Origin: Planctomycetota bacterium
GTDB taxonomy: Bacteria > Planctomycetota > UBA1135 > UBA2386
Assembly: GCA_020851075.1 (NCBI GenBank)
Contig: JADZDL010000256.1
Span: forward strand, 38,385 to 102,384
Reading direction: 5' to 3'
Length of the DNA: 64,000 bases
Each line of letters opens with the position of its first letter. The stretch's first letter is position 1. Below, piece by piece: positions 35,660 through 44,506 of the stretch. A program made the position numbers and the translations under genes. Under the pieces are notes generated by a model. That model was not told the origin of the DNA. It saw only the letters and a program-made list of their open reading frames with translations, and did no database searches.

Positions 35660-35857
35660 TCACGGCAACGGCGCGCGAATCGCCTTTACAACGCGACCGA
35701 GCAGCGCCAGCACGATCACCACGATCACGATCGGCAACAGAAACCGCCCCAGCCCCCGCATCCACATCGCCACCGCGAGCGCGACCAGGAAGATGCCGAG
35801 GAAGTAGCTCGCCGCGAGTTTCTGCGGGCGCACGCTCGGCTCGCCGCCGTCGGTCAC
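35660..35857 (-). CDS. Small two-helix membrane protein
   Basis: 65 residues. The GTG start at 35857 overlaps the TGA of the DUF4262 gene by 4 bp (GTGA), which decides the start. Two adjacent membrane helices: AASYFLGIFLVALAVAMWM and FLLPIVIVVIVLALLG. It is followed by a basic Arg/Lys end. No family is recognised. Coupling to DUF4262 suggests a shared function. Confidence 0.55.
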   Translation of the reverse strand: MTDGGEPSVRPQKLAASYFLGIFLVALAVAMWMRGLGRFLLPIVIVVIVLALLGRVVKAIRAPLP

Positions 35858-36333
35858 GCGCGCGGCTCCAGCCTCGCGAGCACGGGCTGGCTCTTTCGGA
35901 AACCTTCGCGCGCCGCGTCTTCCCATGGCCAACGGCCCTGCTTGTCCGGCCACACGAGCTGCACGGCCGGGAACTCTTCGTCCTCGTAGGCCCAGAGCGC
36001 TTCGCGCAGGTACTCACCATAGAAGGCCTTGCCGACCGCGTAGAAGCGCACCGCGTAGTCGTCGACGAGGCCCATGTGCTTGCTGTCGGCAACGAAGTGC
36101 TTGCCCTCGTCGGCCTCGTCGGCGATGGCCTGGATCAGGTCCTCGGCGACTTCGTCCGGCAGTCCGAACACCATCACCTCGGCCTGGCCGAAGCTGTGCC
36201 AGAGTCCGATCGAGTACGAATACGCCGGGGCGTCGGGCCCCCCTTCGACGTGCACTACATGCACGCCCGCCTGCTCGATCTCGGCGAGAATTCCACGTTC
36301 GGTGTCGGTGAGGCTGTCGTTGGGGGCCCGCAT
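35854..36333 (-). CDS. DUF4262 domain protein
   Basis: 159 residues from the ATG at 36333. The DUF4262 pattern is clear: GVHVVHVEGGPDAPAYSYSIGLWHSFGQAEVMVFGLP, then HMGLVDDYAVRFYAVGKAFYGEYLREALWAY and FPAVQLVWPDKQGRWPWED. The protein is acidic and cytoplasmic; the family's role is not established. The open frame continues upstream far beyond this ATG, antisense to the S15 peptidase, but that part is a shadow of the peptidase gene. It is coupled to the small membrane protein downstream. Confidence 0.82.
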   Translation of the reverse strand: MRAPNDSLTDTERGILAEIEQAGVHVVHVEGGPDAPAYSYSIGLWHSFGQAEVMVFGLPDEVAEDLIQAIADEADEGKHFVADSKHMGLVDDYAVRFYAVGKAFYGEYLREALWAYEDEEFPAVQLVWPDKQGRWPWEDAAREGFRKSQPVLARLEPRA

Positions 36334-36492
36334 GGGCTCACTCTGCCACAGCGACGCCTCGGGCGCACGTGGCAGAATGCCCGAAGAACGTCCAGGATCC
36401 GTGCAACCGCTGACACCGCGCCGGCGGGCGTCTATCGTGCGCGCCATCGGCGCCCGGCATGCGGGCACCGCAACCCGCCACGAGGCCACCTG

Positions 36493-38367
36493 ATGACGAT
36501 CCGCGTGTTCCGTCCCGAACGAGTTCTCACCCTTGCCGTGCCGCTCTGCACAGCCCTGTTGTGCGGCACCGCCAGCAGCCAGGAAACGGCTCAGGAACCG
36601 GCGCCCGCCGCCGAGAAGTCCGTGCCCGTGTTCAAGGATGGCCAGGCGCAAGTCGTCGATGGCTTCCGCAAGCAGATGGTCAAGCAGTGGCTGTGGGTCG
36701 AGACCAACTTCGACTCCGATGACGACGGCAAGAAGGACCGTCTGCACGTCGACGTCTGGCGGCCGCGCGCGACCGAGACCGAAGGGCTGAAGGTGCCGGT
36801 CATCTATGAGACGAGCCCCTACTTTGCGGGCGTCGATCAGGCCGCGCCCAACTGGGACCCCAAGCAGGAAGTGCACAGCGAGCCACCCAAGCGCAAGCCG
36901 GCACCGGGCGCCAAGTACGGCGAACGGCCGGGCATGATCGCGCAGTCCGAAGTGAACACCTGGGTGCCGCGCGGTTTTGCCGTCGTACACTCGTCGTCGC
37001 CGGGCACGGGCTTTTCGGAAGGTTGCCCCACCGTGGGTGGCGACAACGAAGAGCTGGCGCCGAAGTTCGTCATCGACTGGTTGAATGGCCGCGCGAAGGG
37101 CTACACGACGCCGGACGGCACCGAAGAAGTGAAGGCCGAGTGGTGCACGGGCAAGGTCGGCATGATGGGCACGTCCTACAACGGCACGTTGCCACTCGCC
37201 TGCGCGACCACCGGTGTGCAGGGCCTCGAAGCGATCATCCCGATCTCGCCCAACACGTCGTACTACGTCTACTACCGCAGCAACGGCCTCGTTCGTCACC
37301 CGGGCGGCTACATGGGTGAGGACATCGACGTGCTGTACGACTTCATCAACAGCGGCAATCCCGAGCGCCGCGAGTACTGCAACAAGAAGGTGCGCGACGG
37401 CGAACTGCTCGGCAACTTCGATCGCATAAGCGGTGACTTCAACGATTTCTGGGCCGGCCGCGACTACGGCGCCAAACTCGGCAAGGTGCGCTGCGCGCTG
37501 CTCATGGCGCACGGTTGGAACGACTGGAACGTGATGCCCGAGCACGCCGTGCGCATCTATGCCGCGTGGAAGCAGAAGGACCTGCCGCACATGGCGTACT
37601 TCCACCAGGGTGGCCACGGTGGCCCGCCGCCGATGGAGCTCATGAACAAATGGTTCAGCCGCTTCCTCTATGACGTCGACAACGGCGTCGAGAAGGAACC
37701 CAAAGCCTGGATCGTTCGCGAGAAGGACCGGCCCAGCAGCCCGACGCCGTATGCCGACTATCCCAACCCGGAAGCCAAGCCCGTCGTCCTGCACGTGGCC
37801 GGCGATGGCCTCGGCGTGGGCAGCTTGCAGCTGACGGCTTCCCCCGGCCAGAAGCCCCAGACGCTCGTCGACGATGTCGCCGTGCCAGGCGCCAGACTCG
37901 CGACGGACGAGAAGTCCGAACATCGCCTGATGTTCGCGACGCTGCCGTTGACCGAGCCCCTGCACCTCTCCGGCACCGCCAAGCTCACGATCCGCCTCGC
38001 CAGTGACAAGCCGGCGGCAAACCTCTCCGTGTGGCTCGTATCGCTGCCGTGGACCGAACGTGCGCGCCAGACCGACAACATCATCACGCGCGGCTGGGCC
38101 GACCCGCAGAACCACGCTTCGCTGCGCAAGGGCGAACCGCTGGTGCCAGGCAAGTTCGTCGAGATGACGTTCAACCTCGAGCCCGACGATCAGATCATCG
38201 CGGTCGGCGAACGCATCGGCCTCATGATCTTCTCAAGCGACCGCGACTTCACGCTGTGGCCACCGGCGGGCACCAAGCTCACCGTCGACCTCGCGGGCAC
38301 ATCGCTCGAACTGCCGGTGGTCGGCGGCGACGCCGCGTTTACGAAGTCGACGACGGCGGCAAAGTAG
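36493..38367 (+). CDS. Secreted X-Pro dipeptidyl-peptidase-like hydrolase (S15, PepX/CocE type)
   Basis: 624 residues from the ATG at 36493. Signal peptide to about residue 30 (LTLAVPLCTALLCGTASS). The S15 catalytic domain has strand VPVIYETSPYFAG, the nucleophile elbow GMMGTSYNGTLP (Ser228), the ALLMAHGWNDWNV Asp region and HQGGHGGPP (His). The C-terminal jelly-roll domain of the family follows (LHLSGTAKLTIRLASDKPAANLSVWL). Such enzymes release X-Pro dipeptides or hydrolyse esters; exported here, peptide scavenging is likely. Confidence 0.9.
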   Translation: MTIRVFRPERVLTLAVPLCTALLCGTASSQETAQEPAPAAEKSVPVFKDGQAQVVDGFRKQMVKQWLWVETNFDSDDDGKKDRLHVDVWRPRATETEGLKVPVIYETSPYFAGVDQAAPNWDPKQEVHSEPPKRKPAPGAKYGERPGMIAQSEVNTWVPRGFAVVHSSSPGTGFSEGCPTVGGDNEELAPKFVIDWLNGRAKGYTTPDGTEEVKAEWCTGKVGMMGTSYNGTLPLACATTGVQGLEAIIPISPNTSYYVYYRSNGLVRHPGGYMGEDIDVLYDFINSGNPERREYCNKKVRDGELLGNFDRISGDFNDFWAGRDYGAKLGKVRCALLMAHGWNDWNVMPEHAVRIYAAWKQKDLPHMAYFHQGGHGGPPPMELMNKWFSRFLYDVDNGVEKEPKAWIVREKDRPSSPTPYADYPNPEAKPVVLHVAGDGLGVGSLQLTASPGQKPQTLVDDVAVPGARLATDEKSEHRLMFATLPLTEPLHLSGTAKLTIRLASDKPAANLSVWLVSLPWTERARQTDNIITRGWADPQNHASLRKGEPLVPGKFVEMTFNLEPDDQIIAVGERIGLMIFSSDRDFTLWPPAGTKLTVDLAGTSLELPVVGGDAAFTKSTTAAK

Positions 38368-38406
38368 CCGCGAACGGCGCGCCGCCCGCGGCCATGCGGC
38401 GCGCGG

Positions 38407-40017
38407 TCACATCCGGAAGACGGGTGCGCGCCAATCTTCGATCGGCGCATTGAGGCTGGCGGACAGCCCGAGCGCCAGCGCCGCCCGCGTCTGGCGCGGA
38501 TCGATGACACCATCGTCCCACAGGCGCGCTGTGGCATAGAGCGGGTGCCCCTCGGTCTCGTACTTCTCGAGGATCGGCGCGCGCATCTTCTGCTCGTCAT
38601 CGGCAGACAGCTGCTGACCCTTCTCTTCGAGTTGGTCCTTCTTGACCTGCACGAGCACGCCGGCAGCCTGTTCGCCCCCCATCACCGAGATGCGCGAATT
38701 CGGCCACGTAAACAGCAATCGCGGCTGGTAGGCGCGCCCGCACATGCCGTAGTTGCCGGCGCCGAACGAACCGCCGATGAGCACGGTGAACTTCGGCACG
38801 GTTGCGGAAGCGACCGCCTGCACCATCTTCGCGCCGTCCTTGGCGATGCCGCCGGTCTCATACTTGCGGCCCACCATGAAGCCCGTGATGTTCTGCAGGA
38901 ACAGCAGCGGCACCTTGCGCTGACTGCACAGCTCGACGAAGTGCGCAGCCTTCTGCGCGCTCTCCGAGAACAGGATGCCGTTGTTGGCGACGATGCCCAC
39001 GGGCATGCCGTGGATGTGCGCAAAACCCGTAACGAGCGTCGTGCCGTAGCGCGTCTTGAACTCGTGCAGGCGACTGCCATCGACGAGGCGCGCGATGACT
39101 TCGCGCACGTCGTACGGCGTGCGCGTATCGCGCGGCAGCACGCCGAGCAGTTCTTCGGGGTCGTAGAGCGGATCCTCGACCGACTGCAGCGCGAGCTGCT
39201 GCGCCTTCACGGTGTTCAGGTGCGCCACGATCGAACGGCACATCTGCAGCGCGTGCGGTTCATCTTCGGCGAAGTGGTCGGCGACCCCCGACAAGCGCGT
39301 GTGCACATCAGCGCCGCCGAGATCTTCGGCCGAGACGACTTCACCAGTAGCGGCCTTCACGAGCGGCGGCCCACCGAGGAAGATCGTGCCGTTGCCCGTC
39401 ACGATGATGCTCTCATCGCTCATCGCCGGCACGTACGCACCACCCGCCGTGCACGAACCGAGCACCACCGCGACCTGCGGGATGCGCAAAGCCGACATGC
39501 GCGCCTGGTTGTAGAAGATGCGGCCAAAGTGGTCGCGGTCGGGGAACACGTCGGCCTGCAGCGGCAGGAACGCGCCGCCCGAGTCGACGAGGTAGATGCA
39601 CGGCAGCCGGTTCTCGAGCGCGATCTCCTGCGCGCGCACATGCTTCTTCACCGTCATCGGGAAGTACGTGCCACCCTTCACCGTCGCGTCGTTGGCGACG
39701 ATCATGACCTCACGCCCCTCGACGAGGCCGATGCCCGTCACCACGCCAGCGCTCGGCGCGTCGCCGCCATAGAGGCCGTGGGCCGCCAACGTCGACAACT
39801 CGAGGAACGGCGCGCCAGGGTCGAGAATCGCCGCGATGCGTTCGCGCGGCAGCAACTTGCCGCGCTTGTGATGGCGCGCGACCGCATCCGGGCCGCCGCC
39901 GAGCTTCGCCGCGGCGACGAAGGCTTGCAGCTCCTCGATCGTGCGCAGGTGGTGCTCGCGATTCTGCTGAAACTCGGGCGAACTTGGCTTCGTCTGGCTG
40001 GTTAGGGCGTCGGTCAT
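38407..40017 (-). CDS. liuB: Methylcrotonyl-CoA carboxylase, carboxyltransferase (beta) subunit
   Basis: 536 residues from the ATG at 40017. It carries both carboxyltransferase halves: N-terminal [56 protein letters not shown] and [32 protein letters not shown]-terminal [27 protein letters not shown] and [17 protein letters not shown]. The wording of these blocks matches 3-methylcrotonyl-CoA carboxylase rather than propionyl-CoA carboxylase. It carboxylates methylcrotonyl-CoA in leucine degradation together with a biotin alpha subunit, which is not in this window. A LiuC-like hydratase lies 25 kb away. Confidence 0.9.
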   Translation of the reverse strand: MTDALTSQTKPSSPEFQQNREHHLRTIEELQAFVAAAKLGGGPDAVARHHKRGKLLPRERIAAILDPGAPFLELSTLAAHGLYGGDAPSAGVVTGIGLVEGREVMIVANDATVKGGTYFPMTVKKHVRAQEIALENRLPCIYLVDSGGAFLPLQADVFPDRDHFGRIFYNQARMSALRIPQVAVVLGSCTAGGAYVPAMSDESIIVTGNGTIFLGGPPLVKAATGEVVSAEDLGGADVHTRLSGVADHFAEDEPHALQMCRSIVAHLNTVKAQQLALQSVEDPLYDPEELLGVLPRDTRTPYDVREVIARLVDGSRLHEFKTRYGTTLVTGFAHIHGMPVGIVANNGILFSESAQKAAHFVELCSQRKVPLLFLQNITGFMVGRKYETGGIAKDGAKMVQAVASATVPKFTVLIGGSFGAGNYGMCGRAYQPRLLFTWPNSRISVMGGEQAAGVLVQVKKDQLEEKGQQLSADDEQKMRAPILEKYETEGHPLYATARLWDDGVIDPRQTRAALALGLSASLNAPIEDWRAPVFRM

Positions 40018-40365
40018 CGGTCGCGTTCGGGAGCGGCCACCATAGCCCGCGCCAGCACCAAGCCCAGCAAGTTCAGCCGCTCCCGCAATCGACGAATGCC
40101 CATCTGGAATAGCATCTGCGCACAATGTCGCGGTCATTGCCCGACCAAAGGCTCAACTACCAACCGATATCCGGACAAGCAACCCACGAAGATCGGCGCT
40201 ACAGACGCGGCCCTCCCTGCGACCCACAATTCCCACCCCTTTGCGGGCTCGCGTATACGCAAACTACCGCCACAAGGGCACTTGGCAACCCGTCTGACGG
40301 CGCTACCATTTGCGCATTCGTACCGCAGCACCTCGCGTGCGGTATTGCTCATTGAAGAAGGCACC
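40018..40365. other. 348-bp non-coding stretch between divergent genes
   Basis: It lies between the divergent starts of liuB and the secreted protein at 40366. The middle (about 40130-40260) is visibly less GC-rich than the genes. I see no ORF with a plausible start and no RNA gene. The only structured signal is the promoter-like pair at 40282-40309; a liuB promoter was not identified with confidence. Confidence 0.6.
40282..40309 (+). promoter_or_regulatory. Candidate promoter of the secreted-protein gene at 40366
   Basis: TTGGCA (5 of 6 to the -35 consensus), a 16-bp spacer and TACCAT (4 of 6 to the -10). It would give a leader of about 50 nt containing GAAGAAGG as ribosome binding site before the ATG at 40366. 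Confidence 0.4.
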
Positions 40366-42081
40366 ATGCTCAAAGCAACCGCAATCAGCACCCTCATCTT
40401 CCTCGCTGCGCCTGCTATGGCCCAGCAGATCGTCGCCCCTGCGCTGTTCTCCAGCTCCGAAGCTGGCTCGACCGGCAACATCTGGCGCGCCGGCATCAAC
40501 CGCGTCCAGTGCGTGTGGGACTCTTCCCACTTCACGTCCAGCGGCGTGGAAGCGCCGGTGTACCTGCACACGCTCGAGTTCCGTCTCGCCGGCGGGCTCG
40601 CCAGCAACCTGACGACCTACCCGTCGGTCGAACTCTACGTCGACTACAGCACCAACGACTACACCTCGCTGAGCACGACGTTCGCCAACAACCGCACGCG
40701 CGCCTTGCCGCGCACGCCGGAGTTCGCGGGCGACGCGGATGTGATCCCGGCTTCCGGCGGCACGCCGAACAGCTGGGTCATCTCGGTCCCACTGACGACG
40801 CCGTTCCTCTACAACCCGGAACTCGGCCAGGACCTCCTGGTTGAGCTCGTGATCCTGGCGGCGCCGTCGCCGCTGATCGGCAACACGATGAGCGCTGCGT
40901 TCAACGCCGCCGCCCATGGCGCCAATTCGATCCGCTCCGTCGGCTCGACGACGGCTGCCACTGGCTCGCTCTCCGCGTTCTGCCCCGTGGTCCGCTTTGG
41001 CTACAACGATGCGCAGAGCTCGGGCCGCAACAACAAGTACGGCGCCGGCTGCTACCAGCGCGAACAGTCGTTCTACGAGCTGTTCCCCGGCAGCACCAAT
41101 GATCTCACCGGCACGACCCTCGCCGCCACGCAGAACGCCAATGGCGGCTTCGATGTCGGCGCCGCGCCGATCAGCACGTTCGACGCGCCCACCGGCACTG
41201 GCCTGGCACTCGGTGACGATGAGGTCTCGGCCGCGATCGCGCTGCCGTTCACCTTCGACTACCCGGGTGGCAGCACCAACAGCCTCGTGGTCGATTCCAA
41301 CGGCCGCATCTTCCTGAACGGCACCACGGCCTCGAACGTGACCGCGACGCCTTCGGGACTGCTGAGCATGCCCGTGCACACGATCTGCGCCAGCTGGCAG
41401 GACCTGCTGCCTGACGGCCTCACCAACACGGCCAACGTGTTTGCCGAGTCGAATCTCGCCGGCACCGAGTTCTACGTGACGTGGAACGGCGTGCCGTGCT
41501 TCGGCGCGACCAACCCGTCGACCTTCCAGGTCGCCTTCATCGATGACGGCACGAACGACCGCATCGAACTGCGCTACCAGACGATGTTCAACGACTCGAC
41601 GAGCAACGGCGGCAACATGATGACCGGCTTCTCGCTCGGCGGCGCCGCCATCGATCCAGGTGCAAGCAACCTGTCGGCCGGCGGTATCCAGACCTTTGCC
41701 GATTCAGGCTCCCTGACGCTCAACGCCACCGGCCGCCCGATCCTCGGCACGAGCACGACCTACACGCTGAACAACATCCGCACCAACGCTTCGGTGAGCG
41801 CGATGTACATCACGTTCTTCGGGGTGTCACCGACGCCGCTCACGGCCTACGGCTTGTTCCAGTCGACCGGCTGTGACCTGCACATCCACCTGCCGTCGGC
41901 CGTGCCGCTCGGCCCGTTGATGCTGAACCACCCGAGCGATAGCCAGAGCCTCGCGTGGCCGCTCGACCCGTCCTTCGTGGGCGCGCAGCTCTACCTGCAG
42001 GGTCTAGCGATCGCACCAGGCGAGAACGGCGACGGCGTGATCACGTCGAACGGTATGCGCAGCACGATCGGCTCGTTCTGA
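40366..42081 (+). CDS. Large secreted beta-rich protein of unknown function
   Basis: 571 residues. Start chosen at the ATG preceded by GAAGAAGG and giving a signal peptide (MLKATAISTLIFLAAPAMA). The protein is rich in Asn, Thr, Ser and Gly with alternating strands. Residues about 20-200 form one domain (WRAGINRVQCVWDSSHF). Residues about 230-430 form another (FDVGAAPISTFDAPTG, NSLVVDSNGRIFLNGTT, TFQVAFIDDGTNDRIELRYQ), similar to beta-sandwich domains of surface proteins. The end (VPLGPLML, SFVGAQLYLQGLAIAPG) follows the recurrent C-terminal pattern. Likely a structural or adhesive surface protein; no enzymatic motif. Confidence 0.75.
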   Translation: MLKATAISTLIFLAAPAMAQQIVAPALFSSSEAGSTGNIWRAGINRVQCVWDSSHFTSSGVEAPVYLHTLEFRLAGGLASNLTTYPSVELYVDYSTNDYTSLSTTFANNRTRALPRTPEFAGDADVIPASGGTPNSWVISVPLTTPFLYNPELGQDLLVELVILAAPSPLIGNTMSAAFNAAAHGANSIRSVGSTTAATGSLSAFCPVVRFGYNDAQSSGRNNKYGAGCYQREQSFYELFPGSTNDLTGTTLAATQNANGGFDVGAAPISTFDAPTGTGLALGDDEVSAAIALPFTFDYPGGSTNSLVVDSNGRIFLNGTTASNVTATPSGLLSMPVHTICASWQDLLPDGLTNTANVFAESNLAGTEFYVTWNGVPCFGATNPSTFQVAFIDDGTNDRIELRYQTMFNDSTSNGGNMMTGFSLGGAAIDPGASNLSAGGIQTFADSGSLTLNATGRPILGTSTTYTLNNIRTNASVSAMYITFFGVSPTPLTAYGLFQSTGCDLHIHLPSAVPLGPLMLNHPSDSQSLAWPLDPSFVGAQLYLQGLAIAPGENGDGVITSNGMRSTIGSF

Positions 42082-42098
42082 TCCGAAGGCGCGCTCGT

Positions 42099-42120
42099 AG
42101 GGCGGCCACGGGGCCGCCCT
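42099..42120. terminator. Strong bidirectional terminator hairpin
   Basis: A perfect 9-bp stem AGGGCGGCC/GGCCGCCCT with loop ACGG, midway between two convergent stop codons (42081 and 42153). There is no U-tract on either side, but its position and stability fit a terminator for both genes. Confidence 0.65.
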
Positions 42121-42152
42121 GCTGAGCCGGCATTCGCGCACAACGCCTACCG

Positions 42153-43094
42153 CTATTGGCAGGTGACCCAGAACGCGCGACTCGTCGTCGCCTGACTGGT
42201 GGCGAAGTCGAAACCGAGCAGCTGCGCCGCAAACGACGCGGGGCGCACCGCGGCAGGCAACGCGATCGAACGGGTCATCCGCTGTTGCGGGTCGAGAGTC
42301 TGCCACAGCGCAACGAGGGGCGTCGTCGCCAACGTGCAGCCAGGTAACAACGGCAGCGGCGTCAGGTGCTGGTCGAGGCCAAGCACCACGACGCCGAGGT
42401 CCGCGCCGGAGTTGAAGGTACCGCGCAGGTCCGCGCCGCCGAGCAGGTTGCCGACGACCGTCAGTTCAGGATCCGCGCAACCGTTCGCAAACGCGACGGC
42501 GGTGCAGTGTGTCGGCACGAAGCGCATCGACAGCGTTCCCGACGCAGCGCCGGAGTAGCTCCAGTGCGTGCCCCAAGGTCCGTTGACGGTGGCGGCAGTG
42601 GCCGTGACGCCAGCGTGCACGCGGAACGGCAGCGGCGATGGCCCGAGCCAGAGATCGTAGACCGCCGACGTTGTCGTCGCGTCGAACGCATCGTCGAACA
42701 GGTCCAACCAGAACGAAGCCGTGCCCGTGCCGCTCGCGGCGGGTGTCCAGGTGACAAGGAGCTGCCCGGCCACTGGCTCGCTAGCGCTGAGTTCGTAGCG
42801 CACTTCCCCTTCGCTGTGCGCTGTCGTGGACCACATCGCGGCGGCGGAGAGGGTCCAAGACAGGTCGATCGCTGTGTTGGAGACGAGGTGCTCGGCGCGG
42901 AAGAGGCCGCTGCCGTTTGTCGTCGTCACGCTGCGCACGATGCCGGGCCCGAGGTTCTGCCCGACCGGGGCAGTGGCCGGCGTCGCCGTGCCAACCTGCA
43001 CGACAACGCCCCCACAGCTCGCCGTGACCGCAGCCTGCGCGGGCAGCCATGCCGCTGTGGAAACGGCTATCAGGACCTTCGCAAGTTGTTGCAT
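42153..43094 (-). CDS. Secreted protein of unknown function with C-terminal surface module
   Basis: 313 residues, ATG at 43094 with AGGGG upstream. Signal peptide MQQLAKVLIAVSTAAWLPAQA. Residues 22-210 are beta-rich with Thr/Ala/Ser strands (TATPATAPVGQNLGPGIVRSV, RYELSASEPVAGQLLVTWTPA). Residues about 210-313 (CADPELTVVGNLLGGADLRG, GADLGVVVLGLDQHLTPLPL, FAAQLLGFDFATSQATTSRA) follow the shared C-terminal module, ending in Cys-Gln. It is divergent from the tandem pair beginning at 43296. Confidence 0.7.
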   Translation of the reverse strand: MQQLAKVLIAVSTAAWLPAQAAVTASCGGVVVQVGTATPATAPVGQNLGPGIVRSVTTTNGSGLFRAEHLVSNTAIDLSWTLSAAAMWSTTAHSEGEVRYELSASEPVAGQLLVTWTPAASGTGTASFWLDLFDDAFDATTTSAVYDLWLGPSPLPFRVHAGVTATAATVNGPWGTHWSYSGAASGTLSMRFVPTHCTAVAFANGCADPELTVVGNLLGGADLRGTFNSGADLGVVVLGLDQHLTPLPLLPGCTLATTPLVALWQTLDPQQRMTRSIALPAAVRPASFAAQLLGFDFATSQATTSRAFWVTCQ

Positions 43095-43147
43095 GGCAAT
43101 CCCCTGCGGAATAGTACCTCATCTCAGGCACAAGGTTGCCAGCAGTC

Positions 43148-43169
43148 CCCATGGCGACCTTGCCATGGG
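43148..43169. promoter_or_regulatory. Inverted repeat in the divergent control region
   Basis: CCCATGGC, 6-nt spacer GACCTT, GCCATGGG: a perfect 8-bp inverted repeat about midway in the 201-bp region between the divergent starts at 43094 and 43296. It may be an operator for one or both genes or a hairpin in a leader; the sequence alone does not decide. Confidence 0.35.
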
Positions 43170-43254
43170 TTGGAAGGCCGTCGGCCCAAACCCTGCCCGA
43201 TCGGTGAATTCGACCCTCCCCTGTTGCCACGAGACTGCCGAGCACTAGCTTCCT

Positions 43255-43279
43255 CGCGCCTCTCCCACGCTGCATCCCT
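43255..43279 (+). repeat. 25-bp direct repeat, copy 1
   Basis: This 25-bp segment beginning CGCGCCTCTCCCACGCTGCA is identical to 44466-44490. Each copy ends 16 nt before the start codon of a duplicated secreted-protein gene, so the duplication included the leader or promoter region. Confidence 0.85.
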
Positions 43280-43295
43280 CTCGATCGGGCATCCA

Positions 43296-44393
43296 ATGCA
43301 GCACCTTCGCACCACCATCCTCGCGACCGTTCTCGCTGGCTCCGCCGTGAGCCAGGTCAATCCGTTCGTCCTGTATCCCCAAGACCCGGAACGGCAGACG
43401 ATCACCTGCACGTCGTTTGTCGGGCGCCCCGACTGGAACAACGCCGCCGAGGCGCTGGTCAAGTTTGACCGCAGCTGGCTGCAGGCGCTCGGCGACAACA
43501 GCAACGGCCTCGGCGCGCAGATCTTCGGCATCTACCATTGGGTTGCCGACGAGAACTTGTCGACCGTCGAGACCTACGACCTCGTGCTGCGGTTCGCGGA
43601 CGCAGGTGGCGATCCATACATGACGACCCCCTACCTGCGCATCCCGGGGCTCACGACACCGCCGTCCACCAATCCCAACCGCGGTACCTGGATCATGTAT
43701 GACGGCTTCGGCCTGCAGGGCGGAGCCATCGTCGGAGTGCTCAACAACGAGTCCCTGTTCGTCGGCGTGGGGCTGCGCGCCAATCCGGCGTGGCCCACCA
43801 CGGACGGCCATTCGCTGTTTCGCGCCGACATGCTGAACGCCAACACCGGCGCGGTGCTCGGCGAAAACCACCGCGCGGGCGCCCCGAATCCGACCTGGGC
43901 CGGCCGCACCAGCGCGCCGTCGTTCTCGACGCCGTGGACCTACATCCTTGGCCCGTTCGTCGTCTCGCCCAACCTACACATGGGCGGCATCGACCCGCTG
44001 AGCAACCGCCTCGGTGCCCCAGGCGCCAACTTCGGCATGAACGGCAGCTACCCTGACGTGTCTGGCAACCCGCGCAGCGATGGACTCATGGTCCGCTTCA
44101 CGGACAACCTGACGCCGTTTGCGGTCGTCGGACTGGCGGCTTCGCTCGGCTTCGATGGGCCGCACTGGGCGCCGTTTCAGAACCTGTTGGGCTTCAGCTA
44201 CGTCGGCACCGGCCAGAACACGATCTCCATCCTGGTCGCGACGCTGCAAAATGGTGTCAGGGAAGCACCTGTGGCGATGCCGGGCGCAATTCCAGCAGCC
44301 CTGGTGGGCACCACGCTCGCGTTCCAGGGCTTCGTCTGGGACCCCAACACGAACATCGCCAACTGGTCGAACGCGCAGGCGGTGCACTTCTAG
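43296..44393 (+). CDS. Secreted protein, tandem paralogue A
   Basis: 365 residues. Signal peptide MQHLRTTILATVLAGSAVSQ. The mature part starts VNPFVLYPQDPERQTITCTSFVGRP and is nearly co-linear with the next gene (shared blocks IFGIYHWVADE, LRIPGLTTPPSTN, RGTWIMYDGFGLQGG, DGHSLFRADMLNANTGA). The C-terminus (PAALVGTTLAFQGFVWDPNT) follows the recurrent surface pattern. No catalytic motif is visible; the conserved, Trp/Tyr/Asn-rich surface suggests carbohydrate or polymer binding, which is an inference. A palindromic terminator lies after the stop. Confidence 0.75.
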   Translation: MQHLRTTILATVLAGSAVSQVNPFVLYPQDPERQTITCTSFVGRPDWNNAAEALVKFDRSWLQALGDNSNGLGAQIFGIYHWVADENLSTVETYDLVLRFADAGGDPYMTTPYLRIPGLTTPPSTNPNRGTWIMYDGFGLQGGAIVGVLNNESLFVGVGLRANPAWPTTDGHSLFRADMLNANTGAVLGENHRAGAPNPTWAGRTSAPSFSTPWTYILGPFVVSPNLHMGGIDPLSNRLGAPGANFGMNGSYPDVSGNPRSDGLMVRFTDNLTPFAVVGLAASLGFDGPHWAPFQNLLGFSYVGTGQNTISILVATLQNGVREAPVAMPGAIPAALVGTTLAFQGFVWDPNTNIANWSNAQAVHF

Positions 44394-44408
44394 ACGGTTG
44401 ACCGGAAC

Positions 44409-44428
44409 CGCCGGAGAATTCTCCGGCG
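44409..44428 (+). terminator. Terminator hairpin after paralogue A
   Basis: CGCCGGAGAATTCTCCGGCG is a perfect 20-bp palindrome 16 nt after the stop; as RNA it folds into an 8-bp stem with loop AAUU. A short T-containing stretch (CCCCTGTTTCCC) follows. It separates the two tandem paralogues. Confidence 0.65.
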
Positions 44429-44465
44429 CCCCTGTTTCCCGGCGCCTCAAGACGACTATCGTTCG

Positions 44466-44490
44466 CGCGCCTCTCCCACGCTGCATCCCT
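44466..44490 (+). repeat. 25-bp direct repeat, copy 2
   Basis: Identical to 43255-43279 and in the same position relative to the downstream start codon. After the repeat the two leaders diverge (TAGAATGGGC here, CTCGATCGGGC in copy 1) and then match again over the first codons. Confidence 0.85.
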
Positions 44491-44506
44491 TAGAATGGGC
44501 TATCCA

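Noticed and set aside
36334..38115. Upstream extension of the DUF4262 frame over the S15 peptidase gene
   Set aside because: The extension has no recognisable domain and lies fully antisense to a strongly supported peptidase; the ATG at 36333 gives a normal-sized DUF4262 protein.
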